Positions 10,006-19,335 of a stretch of DNA of 64,000 nucleotides are shown piece after piece (position 1 is the first letter of the stretch; each line of letters begins with the position of its first letter). The DNA lies in NCBI RefSeq assembly GCF_020523605.1, contig NZ_JAJAQI010000021.1:39433-103432 (forward strand). Reading direction: 5' to 3'. Below the pieces are notes generated by a model that was given only the letters and a program-made list of their open reading frames with translations, was not told where the DNA came from and did not search any database. The position numbers were made by a program, and so were the translations under genes. This DNA comes from Roseicella aerolata. GTDB taxonomy: Bacteria > Pseudomonadota > Alphaproteobacteria > Acetobacterales > Acetobacteraceae.

Positions 10006-11442
10006 ATGCGCGCCCTGCCCCTCACCATCGGCCCCATCCATTTCGTCGGCATCGGCGGCATCGGCATGTCCGGCATCGCGGAGGTCCTGCACAACCTCGG
10101 CTACCAGGTGCAGGGCAGCGACATCGCCGAGGGCTACAATGTCGCCCGCCTGCGCGAGGCCGGCATCCCGGTCGCGGTCGGGCATGACGCGGAGAATCTG
10201 GGCGCGGCGCAGGTCGTCGTCGTCTCGACCGCGGTGAAGAAGGACAACCCCGAGGTCCAGGCGGCGCGCGCGCGCCTCATCCCGGTGGTGCGCCGGGCCG
10301 AGATGCTGGCCGAGCTGATGCGTCTGAAATGGTCCATCGCGGTCGGCGGCACCCATGGCAAGACCACCACCACCAGCCTTGTCGCCTGCGTGCTGGAAGC
10401 CGCCAAGATCGACCCCACCGTCATCAATGGCGGCATCGTCAACGCCTATGGCACCAACACCCGCCTCGGCGAGGGCGAGTGGATGGTGGTGGAGGCGGAT
10501 GAGAGCGACGGCTCCTTCCTCCGCCTGCCCTCCGTCGTGACGGTTGTCACCAACATGGATGCCGAGCACCTGGACCACTGGGGCACGGCGGAGGCGATGA
10601 AAGAGGGCTACGCCCAGTTCGTCAGCAATATTCCGTTCTATGGTTTCGCGGTTCTCTGCCTCGACCACCCCGAGGTGCAGGCGATGATTCCGAAGCTCGA
10701 CCGCCGCATCGTGACCTACGGCTTCTCGCCGCAGGCCGATGTGCGGGCGGAGAAGCTGCTGACCGACCGCATGGGCGCGACCTTCACCGTTTCGGTACAG
10801 GACCGCGCGACGGGCCGCGTGCGCACGATGAAGCCGATGCGCCTGCCCATGCTCGGCCAGCACAATGTGCAGAACGCCCTGGCCGCCATCGCCGTTGGTG
10901 TCGAGATGGACATCGACGAGGAGACCATCCGCAGCGCGCTGGCGGGCTTCAAGGGCGTGAAGCGGCGCTTCACCCGCGTGGGCGAGGCCGGCGGCATCCA
11001 GGTGATCGACGATTACGGCCACCACCCCGTCGAGATCGCGGCGGTGCTGAAGGCGGCGCGCCAGGCCGGCGCGCGGGACGTGATCGCGGTGGTGCAGCCG
11101 CACCGCTATTCCCGCCTGGCGACGCTGTTCGAGGATTTCTGCACCTGCATGAACGATGCCGGCACGGTGATCGTCGCCGATGTCTATGCCGCGGGTGAGG
11201 CGCCCATCGAGGGCATGGACAAGGATTCGCTGGTGGAGGGCCTGCGCGCCCGCGGCCATCGCAGCGTGGTGCCGCTGCCGGGCCCCGATTCGCTGGCCGA
11301 GATGGTGAACGCCATCGCCAAGCCGGGCGACTATGTGGTCTGCCTCGGCGCCGGCAGCATCACCAACTGGGCGCATGCGCTGCCGGAACAGCTGATCGCG
11401 CTGCAGCCGGGCGGCCGCCTCGCCGCCGCGAGGCGCGCATGA
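10006..11442 (+). CDS. murC: UDP-MurNAc:L-alanine ligase MurC
   Basis: First Mur ligase, joining L-Ala to UDP-MurNAc in the cytoplasm. It has 478 residues, beginning with the nucleotide-sugar Rossmann motif [16 protein letters not shown] and carrying P-loop GTHGKT at 115-120, [12 protein letters not shown], and a C-terminal [10 protein letters not shown] motif. It starts immediately after the murG stop with no spacer and overlaps murB by 4 bases. Confidence 0.97.
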   Translation: MRALPLTIGPIHFVGIGGIGMSGIAEVLHNLGYQVQGSDIAEGYNVARLREAGIPVAVGHDAENLGAAQVVVVSTAVKKDNPEVQAARARLIPVVRRAEMLAELMRLKWSIAVGGTHGKTTTTSLVACVLEAAKIDPTVINGGIVNAYGTNTRLGEGEWMVVEADESDGSFLRLPSVVTVVTNMDAEHLDHWGTAEAMKEGYAQFVSNIPFYGFAVLCLDHPEVQAMIPKLDRRIVTYGFSPQADVRAEKLLTDRMGATFTVSVQDRATGRVRTMKPMRLPMLGQHNVQNALAAIAVGVEMDIDEETIRSALAGFKGVKRRFTRVGEAGGIQVIDDYGHHPVEIAAVLKAARQAGARDVIAVVQPHRYSRLATLFEDFCTCMNDAGTVIVADVYAAGEAPIEGMDKDSLVEGLRARGHRSVVPLPGPDSLAEMVNAIAKPGDYVVCLGAGSITNWAHALPEQLIALQPGGRLAAARRA

Positions 11443-12392
11443 GCACGCGGATGAGCGATCGGGCGATTCCTGCCATCCGCGGCCGCGTGCAGGCCGGGGC
11501 ACCGCTTGCGCCCTTCACCTGGTTCCGCGTCGGCGGGCCGGCGGAGTGGCTGGTGCGGCCGGCGGACGAGCAGGATCTGGTGGCGCTGCTGGCGGGCCTG
11601 CCGGCCGGCATGCCGCTGGCGGTGCTCGGCGCCGCCTCCAACCTCATCATCCGCGATGGCGGCCTGCCGGGCGTGGCGCTGCGCCTCGGCGGCGCCTTCG
11701 GCCAGGTGATGGCCGAGGCGGACGGCGTCGTCGCCGGCGCCGCGGCGCTGGACATGACCGTCGCGCAGCATGCCGCGGCGGCGGGGCTCGCGGGCCTGGA
11801 GTTCCTCTCCGGCATCCCGGGCAGCATCGGCGGCGCGGTCGCGATGAATGCCGGCGCCTATGGGGCCGAGGTGAAGGACGTGCTGGACTGGGCGGAGGTG
11901 GCGACCGCGGAGGGCATCCGCCGGCTGCCCGCCGCCGATTTCGCCTTCGCCTACCGCCACGCCACGCTGCCGCCCCGCGCCGTCATCACCCGCGCGCGCT
12001 TCCATGCGCGGCCGGGCGATGCCGCGCAGATCGCCGCCCGCATGGAGGAGATCAAGGCGACGCGCGAGGCGACGCAGCCCGTGCGCGCCCGCACCGGCGG
12101 CTCCACCTTCAAGAACCCGCCGGGCGCCCGGGCCTGGGCGCTGATCGACGCCGCCGGCTGCCGTGGCCTCGCGCGCGGCGCCGCGCAGGTCTCGGAGAAG
12201 CACTGCAACTTCCTGCTCAACACCGGCGGCGCGACCGCCGCCGAGCTGGAGGGCCTGGGCGAGGAGGTGCGCGCGCGCGTGCTGGCGCAGTCGGGCGTGG
12301 CGCTCGAATGGGAAATCAGGCGCATCGGCGTGACGGAGCCGGGCGCCCCGATGCAGGCCTCCGGCCCTTCGGTCATCGGAGCGGAAGAATGA
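11439..12392 (+). CDS. murB: UDP-N-acetylenolpyruvoylglucosamine reductase MurB
   Basis: FAD- and NADPH-dependent reductase completing UDP-MurNAc synthesis. It has 317 residues with the FAD-binding features [25 protein letters not shown] and [15 protein letters not shown]. The Ser of GGSTFKNP is the proton donor, and a late Glu lies in ALEWEIR. The short GGSTFKNP layout is that of type II MurB. A second ATG 4 codons in is possible, but 11439 gives the ATGA overlap with murC seen across this operon. Confidence 0.95.
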   Translation: MSTRMSDRAIPAIRGRVQAGAPLAPFTWFRVGGPAEWLVRPADEQDLVALLAGLPAGMPLAVLGAASNLIIRDGGLPGVALRLGGAFGQVMAEADGVVAGAAALDMTVAQHAAAAGLAGLEFLSGIPGSIGGAVAMNAGAYGAEVKDVLDWAEVATAEGIRRLPAADFAFAYRHATLPPRAVITRARFHARPGDAAQIAARMEEIKATREATQPVRARTGGSTFKNPPGARAWALIDAAGCRGLARGAAQVSEKHCNFLLNTGGATAAELEGLGEEVRARVLAQSGVALEWEIRRIGVTEPGAPMQASGPSVIGAEE

Positions 12393-13309
12393 CCCGCGTC
12401 GCGGTCCTCTATGGCGGCATCTCGGCGGAGCGGGAGGTCAGCCTCTCCTCCGGCACGCAGTGCATCGCCGCGCTGCGCGAGGCGGGCTTCGAGGTGACGC
12501 CGATCGAGGTCGGCGCCGACCTCGCCGCCACCATCGCCGCCCTCACCGTGGCGAAACCGGATGTCGTCTTCAACACCCTGCATGGCCGGTTCGGCGAGGA
12601 TGGCTGCATCCAGGGCGTGCTGGACTGGCTGCAGCTTCCCTATACCGGCTCGGGCGTCCGCGCCTCCGCCATCGCCATGGACAAGCCGGCCGCCAAGGCG
12701 GTGCTCGCCGCCGCCGGCCTGCCGCTGGCGGAGCACAGGCTGGTCACGCCGGAGGAGCTGGAGGCGGCCGATCCCATGCCGCGCCCCTTCGTGGTGAAGC
12801 CGCCGAATGAGGGCTCCTCGGTCGGCGTGACCATCCTGCGGGAGGGCGACAACCGGCGCGCGACGATCGCCCGCGAATGGCACTTCGGCCCCCATGTCAT
12901 GGTGGAACCCTTCATTCCTGGCCGCGAGCTGACCGTGGCCGTGATGGGCGACCGTGCCCTGGCGGTGACCGAGATCGCCACGCATCTCCAGTTCTATGAC
13001 TATGAGGCGAAATACGCCGATGGCGGCAGCCGCCACGTGATCCCGGCGCAGATCGACCCGCGAGCGACCGCCGCGGCGATGGCGGCCGCGGTCGCGGCGC
13101 ATCGCGCCCTCGGCTGCCGCGGCGTCTCCCGCGCCGATTTCCGCTATGACGACACGGCCGGCGAACCCGGCCGCCTCTATCTGCTCGAGGTCAACACCCA
13201 GCCCGGCATGACCGCGACCTCGCTGGTGCCGGAACAGGCCGCGCATGTCGGCATCCCCTTCCCCGCGCTCTGCGCCTGGATGGTGGAGCAGGCCCGCCAT
13301 GGCCCCTAG
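12389..13309 (+). CDS. ddl: D-alanine:D-alanine ligase Ddl
   Basis: ATP-grasp ligase making D-Ala-D-Ala for MurF. It has 306 residues, starting with [19 protein letters not shown]. The ATP-grasp lysine region is [16 protein letters not shown], and the Mg-binding C-terminal motif is [11 protein letters not shown]. The start overlaps murB (ATGA), and the 3' end overlaps the ftsQ start by 11 bases. Ddl lying between murB and ftsQ is the usual alphaproteobacterial order. Confidence 0.96.
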   Translation: MTRVAVLYGGISAEREVSLSSGTQCIAALREAGFEVTPIEVGADLAATIAALTVAKPDVVFNTLHGRFGEDGCIQGVLDWLQLPYTGSGVRASAIAMDKPAAKAVLAAAGLPLAEHRLVTPEELEAADPMPRPFVVKPPNEGSSVGVTILREGDNRRATIAREWHFGPHVMVEPFIPGRELTVAVMGDRALAVTEIATHLQFYDYEAKYADGGSRHVIPAQIDPRATAAAMAAAVAAHRALGCRGVSRADFRYDDTAGEPGRLYLLEVNTQPGMTATSLVPEQAAHVGIPFPALCAWMVEQARHGP

Positions 13310-14207
13310 CCCGGCCCGCACCCGGCGCGATGGCGGCGGCCGCAGCCGCGCCGCGGTCAGCAGCGTGCCGCAGCGGCCCTCCTCGCTGCGGCTCTGGCTG
13401 CGCCGCCGGCGCAACCTGCTGCGCCCGGCCGGCCTCGGCCTGCTCGGCGCCGGTGCCCTCGTCGCGGCCGGCCTCGCGGTGATGGCGGCCGACCCCTATG
13501 GTCGCCTCGCCGCCCTCTGGGACGGCGCGGCGGAAATCGCCGCGAGCGGCGGGCTGCAGGTGAAGGAAGTCACGCTGGAGGGCATCCACAACACCCCGCC
13601 CGAGCTGGTGCGGGAGGCGTTGGCGGTGCGCCGCGGCGACCCCATGCTCGCCTTCGACCCGCATGAGGCGAAGGAGCGGCTGGAGCTGATTGCCTGGGTG
13701 GAGCGCGCGCATGTCGAGCGTCACCTGCCCGGCAGCATCCGCGTCCGGCTGCAGGAACGCCAGCCCTTCGCCATCTGGCAGCGCGAGGGGAAATTCTCGG
13801 TCATCGACCGGGAGGGCAAGGTGGTCGCGACCGAGAATGTCGGCGCCTTCGGCCGCCTGCCGCTGGTCGTCGGACCCGGCGCCGACCGCGCCGCGGCGCC
13901 CATGGTGGATGCGCTGCGCGGCGCGCCGGAGGTGCAGGAGCGCGTGCACGCCCTGGTGCGCGTCTCCGAGCGGCGGTGGAACCTCAGGCTGCGCAACGGC
14001 GCCGATGTACTGCTGCCGGAAGGGCAGGAGCCGGCGGCGATCACCCGGCTCGCGGAGTTGCAGAAGGTCCAGGGGCTGCTCGACCGGCCGCTGGTGGCGA
14101 TCGACCTCCGCCTGCCGGACAAGCTGGTGCTGCGCCTGCCGCCCGGGCAGCAGCCGGCCGAGCAGCAGGCGCCCGCCACCCAGCGCGGAAGGAGCGGACG
14201 CGGATGA
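13299..14207 (+). CDS. ftsQ: Cell division protein FtsQ
   Basis: Bitopic divisome scaffold linking FtsA/FtsZ to the FtsI/FtsW synthase. From the ATG at 13299 it has 302 residues: a basic cytoplasmic N-terminus (about 1-40), one transmembrane helix (about 43-63), then a periplasmic POTRA domain ([21 protein letters not shown] to [13 protein letters not shown]) and the FtsQ/DivIB domain with [11 protein letters not shown]. The Pro/Gln-rich C-terminus is probably disordered. It overlaps ddl upstream and ftsA downstream (ATGA). Confidence 0.93.
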   Translation: MAPSPARTRRDGGGRSRAAVSSVPQRPSSLRLWLRRRRNLLRPAGLGLLGAGALVAAGLAVMAADPYGRLAALWDGAAEIAASGGLQVKEVTLEGIHNTPPELVREALAVRRGDPMLAFDPHEAKERLELIAWVERAHVERHLPGSIRVRLQERQPFAIWQREGKFSVIDREGKVVATENVGAFGRLPLVVGPGADRAAAPMVDALRGAPEVQERVHALVRVSERRWNLRLRNGADVLLPEGQEPAAITRLAELQKVQGLLDRPLVAIDLRLPDKLVLRLPPGQQPAEQQAPATQRGRSGRG

Positions 14208-15499
14208 ACCAGCTCGCCCGCCTGCCGCCCGCCATCGATCCGCCGGCGCCGAGCCGCCGCCGCCGCGGCGCCAAGCCTGGCACCTTCGGCGTGCTCGACA
14301 TCGGCACCACCAAGATCGTCTGCATCATCGCCCGCATCGAGAATGACGGCGAGCCGCGCGCCCTCGGCTTCGGCTGGCAGCGGGCGCGCGGCATCAAGGG
14401 CGGCAGCATCATCGACCTGGAGGAGGCCGAGCGCGCCATCCGCGCCGCGGTCGGCCAGGCCGAGGACATGGCCGACACCCAGCTGAAGAGCGTGGTGGTC
14501 AATCTCTCCTGCGGCCAGCCCGAATCGCGCCACCAGAACATCCAGTGGCCGATCAACGGCCGCGCGGTGACCGAGGCCGATCTGCGCGCCATCCTGCATG
14601 AAGGGCGCCGGCGCAGCGCGGAGGACGGGCGGGAGACGGTGCATGCCTTTCCGCTCGGCTTCACCGTGGATGCGACGCCGGGCGCCAATGATCCGCGCGG
14701 GATGATCTGCGACCAGCTCATCGCGCGGCTGCACCTGGTGGATGCGGCCCAGGCCGCGCTGCGCAACCTCGGCGCCTGCCTGCTGCGCTGCGACCTCGAG
14801 GTGCAGGAACTGGTCTCCGCCCCCTTCGCCGCCGGCCTTGCCACGCTGGTGGAGGATGAGAAGCAGCTCGGCGCCACGGTCATCGACATGGGCGGTGGCA
14901 CCACCTCCTTCGCCGTCTTCGCCGAGGGCCACCTGCTGCACACCGCGCAGCTCCCGGTCGGCGGCTGGCATGTGACGAACGACCTGGCGCGGCTGCTCTC
15001 GACGCCGGTCGCGCATGCCGAACGGCTGAAGACGCTGCATGGCGGCGTGCTCGGCGCGCCGGAGGACGAGAAGGAATGGCTGCCCGTGCCGCTGGTGGGG
15101 GAGGAGGACGACCAGATCGCCCGCATCCCACGCGCCATGGTGGTCGGCATCATCCGGCCCCGGCTGGAAGAGACCTTCGAGCTGATCAAGGACCGGCTCG
15201 ACGCGGCCGGCCTCAGCCAGGAGATGGGCCGCCGCGTGGTGCTGACCGGCGGCGCCAGCCAGCTGGTCGGGGCGCGGGAACTCGCGGCCCGCGTGCTGGA
15301 CCGCCAGGTGCGCAGCGGCCGGCCGCATCCGGTGCGCGGCCTGCCGGAGACGGCGCAGGGCCCCGCCTTCGCCGCGCCGCTCGGCCTGCTCACCTGGTGC
15401 GCCGGCGAAGGCCGGCCGCTGATCGACCTGTTGCCCGGCCTCGACCGCCCGCCGGGCCTGTTCCGCCGCATCGTCAATTGGCTCCGGGATCGCGCCTGA
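14204..15499 (+). CDS. ftsA: Cell division protein FtsA
   Basis: Actin-like ATPase that anchors the FtsZ ring to the membrane. It has 431 residues: the phosphate-1 motif GVLDIGTTKIVCII near residue 28, the SHS2/1C insertion, the phosphate-2 motif VIDMGGGTTSFAVF, the adenosine motif VVLTGGASQLVG, and a C-terminal amphipathic membrane-targeting helix (LFRRIVNWLRDRA). The start is preceded by AAGGAG and overlaps the ftsQ stop. The 25-residue basic/proline N-terminal extension is longer than in E. coli. Confidence 0.95.
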   Translation: MNQLARLPPAIDPPAPSRRRRGAKPGTFGVLDIGTTKIVCIIARIENDGEPRALGFGWQRARGIKGGSIIDLEEAERAIRAAVGQAEDMADTQLKSVVVNLSCGQPESRHQNIQWPINGRAVTEADLRAILHEGRRRSAEDGRETVHAFPLGFTVDATPGANDPRGMICDQLIARLHLVDAAQAALRNLGACLLRCDLEVQELVSAPFAAGLATLVEDEKQLGATVIDMGGGTTSFAVFAEGHLLHTAQLPVGGWHVTNDLARLLSTPVAHAERLKTLHGGVLGAPEDEKEWLPVPLVGEEDDQIARIPRAMVVGIIRPRLEETFELIKDRLDAAGLSQEMGRRVVLTGGASQLVGARELAARVLDRQVRSGRPHPVRGLPETAQGPAFAAPLGLLTWCAGEGRPLIDLLPGLDRPPGLFRRIVNWLRDRA

Positions 15500-15615
15500 T
15501 GATGGAGTCAGGACACACCCCGCCGGAAATTCCTGTGGATGAAATTCGACTCACGGTTTCGTTACCAGGACACGAATCGCTTCACGCCGCTAGGAACGCC
15601 TGAGGAGATGCCCGC
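15500..15615 (+). promoter_or_regulatory. ftsA-ftsZ spacer with three GANTC (CcrM-type) sites
   Basis: This 116-bp spacer is the only substantial gap inside the division cluster, so a dedicated ftsZ promoter is expected here. It is less GC-rich than its surroundings and contains GAGTC at 15505, GACTC at 15548 and GAATC at 15574. These fit the GANTC target of the alphaproteobacterial cell-cycle methylase CcrM, which in Caulobacter is known to stimulate ftsZ transcription. No CtrA box (TTAA-N7-TTAA) was seen and no confident -35/-10 pair could be picked. A ribosome site (TGAGGAG) precedes ftsZ. Confidence 0.5.
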
Positions 15616-17169
15616 ATGACGCTCAACCTCACCCTGCCCGTCGCCCAGCACACCGATTTCAGCCCGCGCATCACCGTCATCGGGGTCGGCGGCGGCGGTA
15701 CCAATGCGGTCAACAACATGATCGCCATGGGCCTGGAGGGCGTGGAGTTCGTGGTGGCGAACACCGATGCGCAGTCGCTCATGCACAGCAAGGCGGAGCG
15801 CCGCGTGCAGCTCGGCCCGCACCTGACGCAGGGGCTCGGCGCCGGTGCGAAGCCGGAGATCGGCCGCGCCGCGGCGGAGGAAGCGACCGAGGAGCTGGCG
15901 AAGCACCTCGATGGCTGCCACATGGTCTTCGTCACCGCCGGCATGGGCGGCGGCACCGGCACCGGCGCGGCGCCGGTGATCGCCCGGATGGCGCGCGAGC
16001 GGGGCGTGCTGACGGTCGGCGTGGTGACCAAGCCCTTCGACTTCGAGGGACCGAAGCGCAAGCGCGGCGCCGATATGGGCATCGAGGAGCTGCAGCAGCA
16101 TGTCGACACGCTGATCGTCATCCCGAACCAGAACCTGTTCAGGATGGCGAATGAGCGCACGACCTTCGCCGAGGCCTTCAAGATGGCCGATGCCGTGCTG
16201 TACGACGGCGTGCGCGGCGTGACCGACCTGATGATCAAGCCGGGCCTGGTGAATCTCGACTTCGCCGATATCCGCACCGTCATGGCGGAGATGGGCAAGG
16301 CAATGATGGGCACCGGCGAGGCCGAGGGCGACGACCGCGCAGTGAAGGCGGCCGAGAAGGCGATCAGCAACCCGCTGCTCGACGACGCCTCCCTGCGCGG
16401 CGCCCGCGGCGTGCTGATCAACATCACCGGCGGCTACGACATGACCCTGTTCGAGGTCGACGAGGCCGCGAACCGCATCCGCAAGGAAGTGGACGAGGAC
16501 GCCAACATCATCTTCGGCTCCTCGGTCGAGGAGGACCTGAACGGAAGGCTGCGCGTCTCCGTCGTCGCCACCGGCATCGATGCGGTGGTGCCGCAGCCCG
16601 TCGCCGGGGCGAAGCCGGAGGGGCTGACCGTGGTCCCCGGCGGCCGCACCGCCGGTGCCACGGGCCGTCCGGCCGTCGCCCAGGCGCCGGCCAGCCAGCC
16701 CGGCCCCACCCAGGCGCAGCGCCGCGCGGTGAACATCCCCGGCTCCTTCCTCCGCCCCGCCGTGAATGCCGGCCCGATGCCGGTCACCGAGCCGGTCCCG
16801 CAGGTGGTCGGCCCGGTGCCGGTGCCGGTGCCGGTCGATGAGCCGCAGGTCGTCGCCGCCCCGGTGGTGATGACCCCGGCCCCCTCCCCTAGTTCGGAGC
16901 CGGCCCGGCGCCCGGCGCCTGTGGTCGGCCCGGCCGAGGCGCGGCCCGCCCCTTCGGCGCCGGCCTCGACCGGCGGCGCCTTCCGCAACCTGTTCCGCAA
17001 TGTCACGGGCGGCGGGCTGATGCGGCGGACCCTGCCGGAGCCGGCCCCGGCGCCGGTCGCCCAGCAGCTGGTGCCCGAGGCACCGGCCGGCCGCCCGGCG
17101 ACGCGCGCCCCGCAGCAGGATGACATGGGCCTCGACATCCCGACCTTCCTGCGCCGCCAGTCGAACTGA
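15616..17169 (+). CDS. ftsZ: Cell division GTPase FtsZ
   Basis: Tubulin homologue forming the cytokinetic ring. It has 517 residues. The N-terminal GTPase domain starts with [13 protein letters not shown] and has the tubulin signature GGGTGTG near residue 114; the activation domain includes NLDFADI. A Pro/Val/Ala-rich linker of about 170 residues follows, including a VPVPVPV run, and ends in the conserved tail DIPTFLRR that binds FtsA and other partners. The linker makes it about 130 residues longer than E. coli FtsZ, which is common in alphaproteobacteria. A strong terminator follows. Confidence 0.98.
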   Translation: MTLNLTLPVAQHTDFSPRITVIGVGGGGTNAVNNMIAMGLEGVEFVVANTDAQSLMHSKAERRVQLGPHLTQGLGAGAKPEIGRAAAEEATEELAKHLDGCHMVFVTAGMGGGTGTGAAPVIARMARERGVLTVGVVTKPFDFEGPKRKRGADMGIEELQQHVDTLIVIPNQNLFRMANERTTFAEAFKMADAVLYDGVRGVTDLMIKPGLVNLDFADIRTVMAEMGKAMMGTGEAEGDDRAVKAAEKAISNPLLDDASLRGARGVLINITGGYDMTLFEVDEAANRIRKEVDEDANIIFGSSVEEDLNGRLRVSVVATGIDAVVPQPVAGAKPEGLTVVPGGRTAGATGRPAVAQAPASQPGPTQAQRRAVNIPGSFLRPAVNAGPMPVTEPVPQVVGPVPVPVPVDEPQVVAAPVVMTPAPSPSSEPARRPAPVVGPAEARPAPSAPASTGGAFRNLFRNVTGGGLMRRTLPEPAPAPVAQQLVPEAPAGRPATRAPQQDDMGLDIPTFLRRQSN

Positions 17170-17194
17170 GCCCGGCCGGCATCCCGGTCATGGC

Positions 17195-17225
17195 AGCCGC
17201 CGCGGGCAACCGCGGCGGCTTTTTT
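17195..17225 (+). terminator. Rho-independent terminator after ftsZ
   Basis: A perfect 10-bp GC-rich stem (AGCCGCCGCG, loop GGCAAC, CGCGGCGGCT) runs straight into six T residues, 25 bases past the ftsZ stop. It is the clearest intrinsic terminator in the window and should close the dcw transcript, making lpxC a separate unit. Confidence 0.92.
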
Positions 17226-17392
17226 CGCGCCACGGTCCGGCCACATTTTGCAGCGCCAAAAAGAGGCAAATTCAAGGCCTTGCAGCGTAATATGAGGAAA
17301 CAAGGCTTTATTCGCCGCAGCGCAAATACAGTGCCACTTATGCGCTGGGAGTCCTGCCGGAAGGCATGGATCCAGGGTTCGCAGAGGCAGGC
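17226..17392 (+). promoter_or_regulatory. AT-rich lpxC upstream region
   Basis: This lies between the ftsZ terminator and lpxC. Positions 17240-17340 are far more AT-rich than the coding DNA and contain two TTGCAG hexamers (17248 and 17280) and TAATAT (17288), so the lpxC promoter is probably here. No single -35/-10 pair has ideal spacing, so the exact promoter is left open. Confidence 0.4.
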
Positions 17393-18367
17393 ATGGACGG
17401 TTACATCGCGCTTGAGACAGGTCGCCGCCGGACGCTGAAGGCCGCCATCGGCTGCGTCGGCATCGGCCTGCACAGCGGCCGTCGCGTGGCGCTCACCCTG
17501 CGCCCCGCTGCCGCCGGCACCGGCATCCGCTTCCACCGCACCGATATCGGGCTGGAGATTCCGGCGATCTTCGACCATGTGGTCGATACCCGCCTCTGCA
17601 CCGTACTGGCCTCGCCCGAGGCGCCGCAGCACCGCATCGGCACGGTCGAGCATGTCATGGCCGCGCTGGCCGGCTGCGGCGTGGACGATGCCGTGATCGA
17701 GCTCGACGGGCCGGAAGTGCCGATCCTGGACGGCTCCGCCGCTCCCTTCGTCTTCCTGATCGACTGCGTCGGCCTCACCGCCCATGGCGGATTCGGCAGC
17801 GGCAAGGCGGAGGCGATTGAGGTGCTGCGCCCGGTCCGGGTGCAGGAGGGCGAGGGCCCGAACGCCGCCTGGGCGGTGCTCTCGCCCACCGGCGGCGACC
17901 GGTTCGAGGCCGCGCTGACCATCGACTTCCCGAACACCGCCATCGGCCGGCAGTCCCTCTCGCTGCGGCTCTCCCCGCAGGTCTTCCGCGCCGGACTCGC
18001 CGATGCGCGGACCTTCACCCTGGCGGAGGATGTGGCGCGGCTTCGCGCCGCCGGCCTCGCGCTCGGCGGCAGCCTGGCGAATGCCGTGGTGGTGGACGGG
18101 CCGGCGGTGCTCAATCCGGGCGGGCTGCGCCGGCCGGATGAGTTCGTGCGGCACAAGATGCTGGATGTGGTGGGCGACCTGGCGCTGGCGGGCGCGCCGA
18201 TTCGCGGCCGCTTCAGCGGCCACCGCTCCGGCCATGCGCTGAACAACAGGCTGCTCCGGGCGCTCTTCGCGGACCACGCCAACTGGCGCGCCCTGCCGGC
18301 CGGCGCCTCGGTCGAGGGCGGCGGGCGCGTGCCGGTGGCCGCTGCCGCCGCCGCTGCCGTCGCCTGA
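17393..18367 (+). CDS. lpxC: UDP-3-O-acyl-N-acetylglucosamine deacetylase LpxC
   Basis: Zinc deacetylase catalysing the committed step of lipid A synthesis. From the ATG at 17393 it has 324 residues. That start has AGAGG 6 bases upstream and gives the normal N-terminus (RTLKAAIGCVGIGLHSG); the in-frame ATG at 17366 has its purine-rich stretch only one base away. The zinc site is visible: His87 in VEHVMAAL, and His254 and Asp258 in HKMLDVVGD. The catalytic His281 is in GHRSGH. lpxC directly after ftsZ is the common proteobacterial order. Confidence 0.95.
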   Translation: MDGYIALETGRRRTLKAAIGCVGIGLHSGRRVALTLRPAAAGTGIRFHRTDIGLEIPAIFDHVVDTRLCTVLASPEAPQHRIGTVEHVMAALAGCGVDDAVIELDGPEVPILDGSAAPFVFLIDCVGLTAHGGFGSGKAEAIEVLRPVRVQEGEGPNAAWAVLSPTGGDRFEAALTIDFPNTAIGRQSLSLRLSPQVFRAGLADARTFTLAEDVARLRAAGLALGGSLANAVVVDGPAVLNPGGLRRPDEFVRHKMLDVVGDLALAGAPIRGRFSGHRSGHALNNRLLRALFADHANWRALPAGASVEGGGRVPVAAAAAAAVA

Positions 18368-18449
18368 CCCATCCCGCCGGGGCGCGCGCCGGTCCTGTGG
18401 ACCGGCGCAGCGGCGTGCTATAGAGCCGGCCAGATCCAGCGACCGGGCC

Positions 18450-19310
18450 ATGATGATTCGACGCGTTCCCCCCCTGCTCGTCCTCTGTCTCGGCCTGGCC
18501 GCCCTGCCGGGCTGCTCCTGGTTCGGCAATTGGGATGGCAAGCAGAGCTCGCTCGACGCCGAGCGGCGCGTCGTCAACGCCACCGTGGACCAGACGCCGG
18601 AAGGGCTCTATGCCGCCGGCGTGGAGGCGCTGCAGGCCCGCCGCTTCCCTGCCGCGGTGGATTATTTCGACCAGATCGAGCGCGAACACCCCTATTCCAC
18701 CTGGGCGACCAATGCGAAGCTGATGTCGGCCTATGCCGAGTATCAGCGCAACCGCTACACCGAGGCCATCGGCGCGCTGGACCGCTTCATCCAGCTGCAC
18801 CCGGCGCATCGCGACATCGCCTATGCCTTCTATCTGCGCGCCCTGTCCTATTACGAGCAGATCGCCGATGCGCAGCGCGACCAGCGCACCACGGAACAGG
18901 CCCTGGCAGCGTTGCAGGACGTGGTGAACCGCTTCCCCGACACCGCCTATGCCCGCGACGCACGCCTCAAGATCGATCTCGGCCGTGACCATCTCGCGGG
19001 CAAGGAGATGAATGTCGGCCGCTTCTACCAGCGCCAGCGGCTCTACGCCGCGGCGATCGGCCGCTTCCGCCGGGTGGTGGAGGAGTACCAGACCACCAAC
19101 CACGTGCCGGAGGCCCTGCACCGCCTGACCGAGATCTACCTGACGCTCGGCCTGACGGAGGAGGCGCGGAAGTCCGCTTCGGTGCTCGGGCACAACTTCC
19201 CGGGCAGCCCCTGGTACCAGGACAGCTACGCGCTGCTGGTGGCGGGCGCGGAGCGGGCGCCGGAGGACCGGCCGGGCTTGGTCCGCCGGGCCTGGAACTG
19301 GGTTTTTTGA
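18450..19310 (+). CDS. bamD: Outer membrane assembly lipoprotein BamD
   Basis: Lipoprotein of the BAM complex, which inserts beta-barrel proteins into the outer membrane. It has 286 residues: a lipoprotein signal peptide with lipobox LPGC (lipidated Cys22), then tandem TPR-like helices typical of the YfiO/BamD family (EGLYAAGVEALQARRFPAAVDYFDQIE, then repeats to about 240). The lpxC-bamD-recN order is conserved in many alphaproteobacteria. A run of GTTTTTTGA marks the end of the gene. Confidence 0.93.
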   Translation: MMIRRVPPLLVLCLGLAALPGCSWFGNWDGKQSSLDAERRVVNATVDQTPEGLYAAGVEALQARRFPAAVDYFDQIEREHPYSTWATNAKLMSAYAEYQRNRYTEAIGALDRFIQLHPAHRDIAYAFYLRALSYYEQIADAQRDQRTTEQALAALQDVVNRFPDTAYARDARLKIDLGRDHLAGKEMNVGRFYQRQRLYAAAIGRFRRVVEEYQTTNHVPEALHRLTEIYLTLGLTEEARKSASVLGHNFPGSPWYQDSYALLVAGAERAPEDRPGLVRRAWNWVF

Positions 19311-19335
19311 GGGCAGGGCGGACCGCGCGCCCGGC

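Noticed and set aside
8785..11502. A 905-codon minus-strand frame over murG and murC
   Set aside because: Shadow of two clear plus-strand genes.
15500..15615. CtrA binding site before ftsZ
   Set aside because: No TTAA-N7-TTAA pattern is present; only GANTC sites were found.
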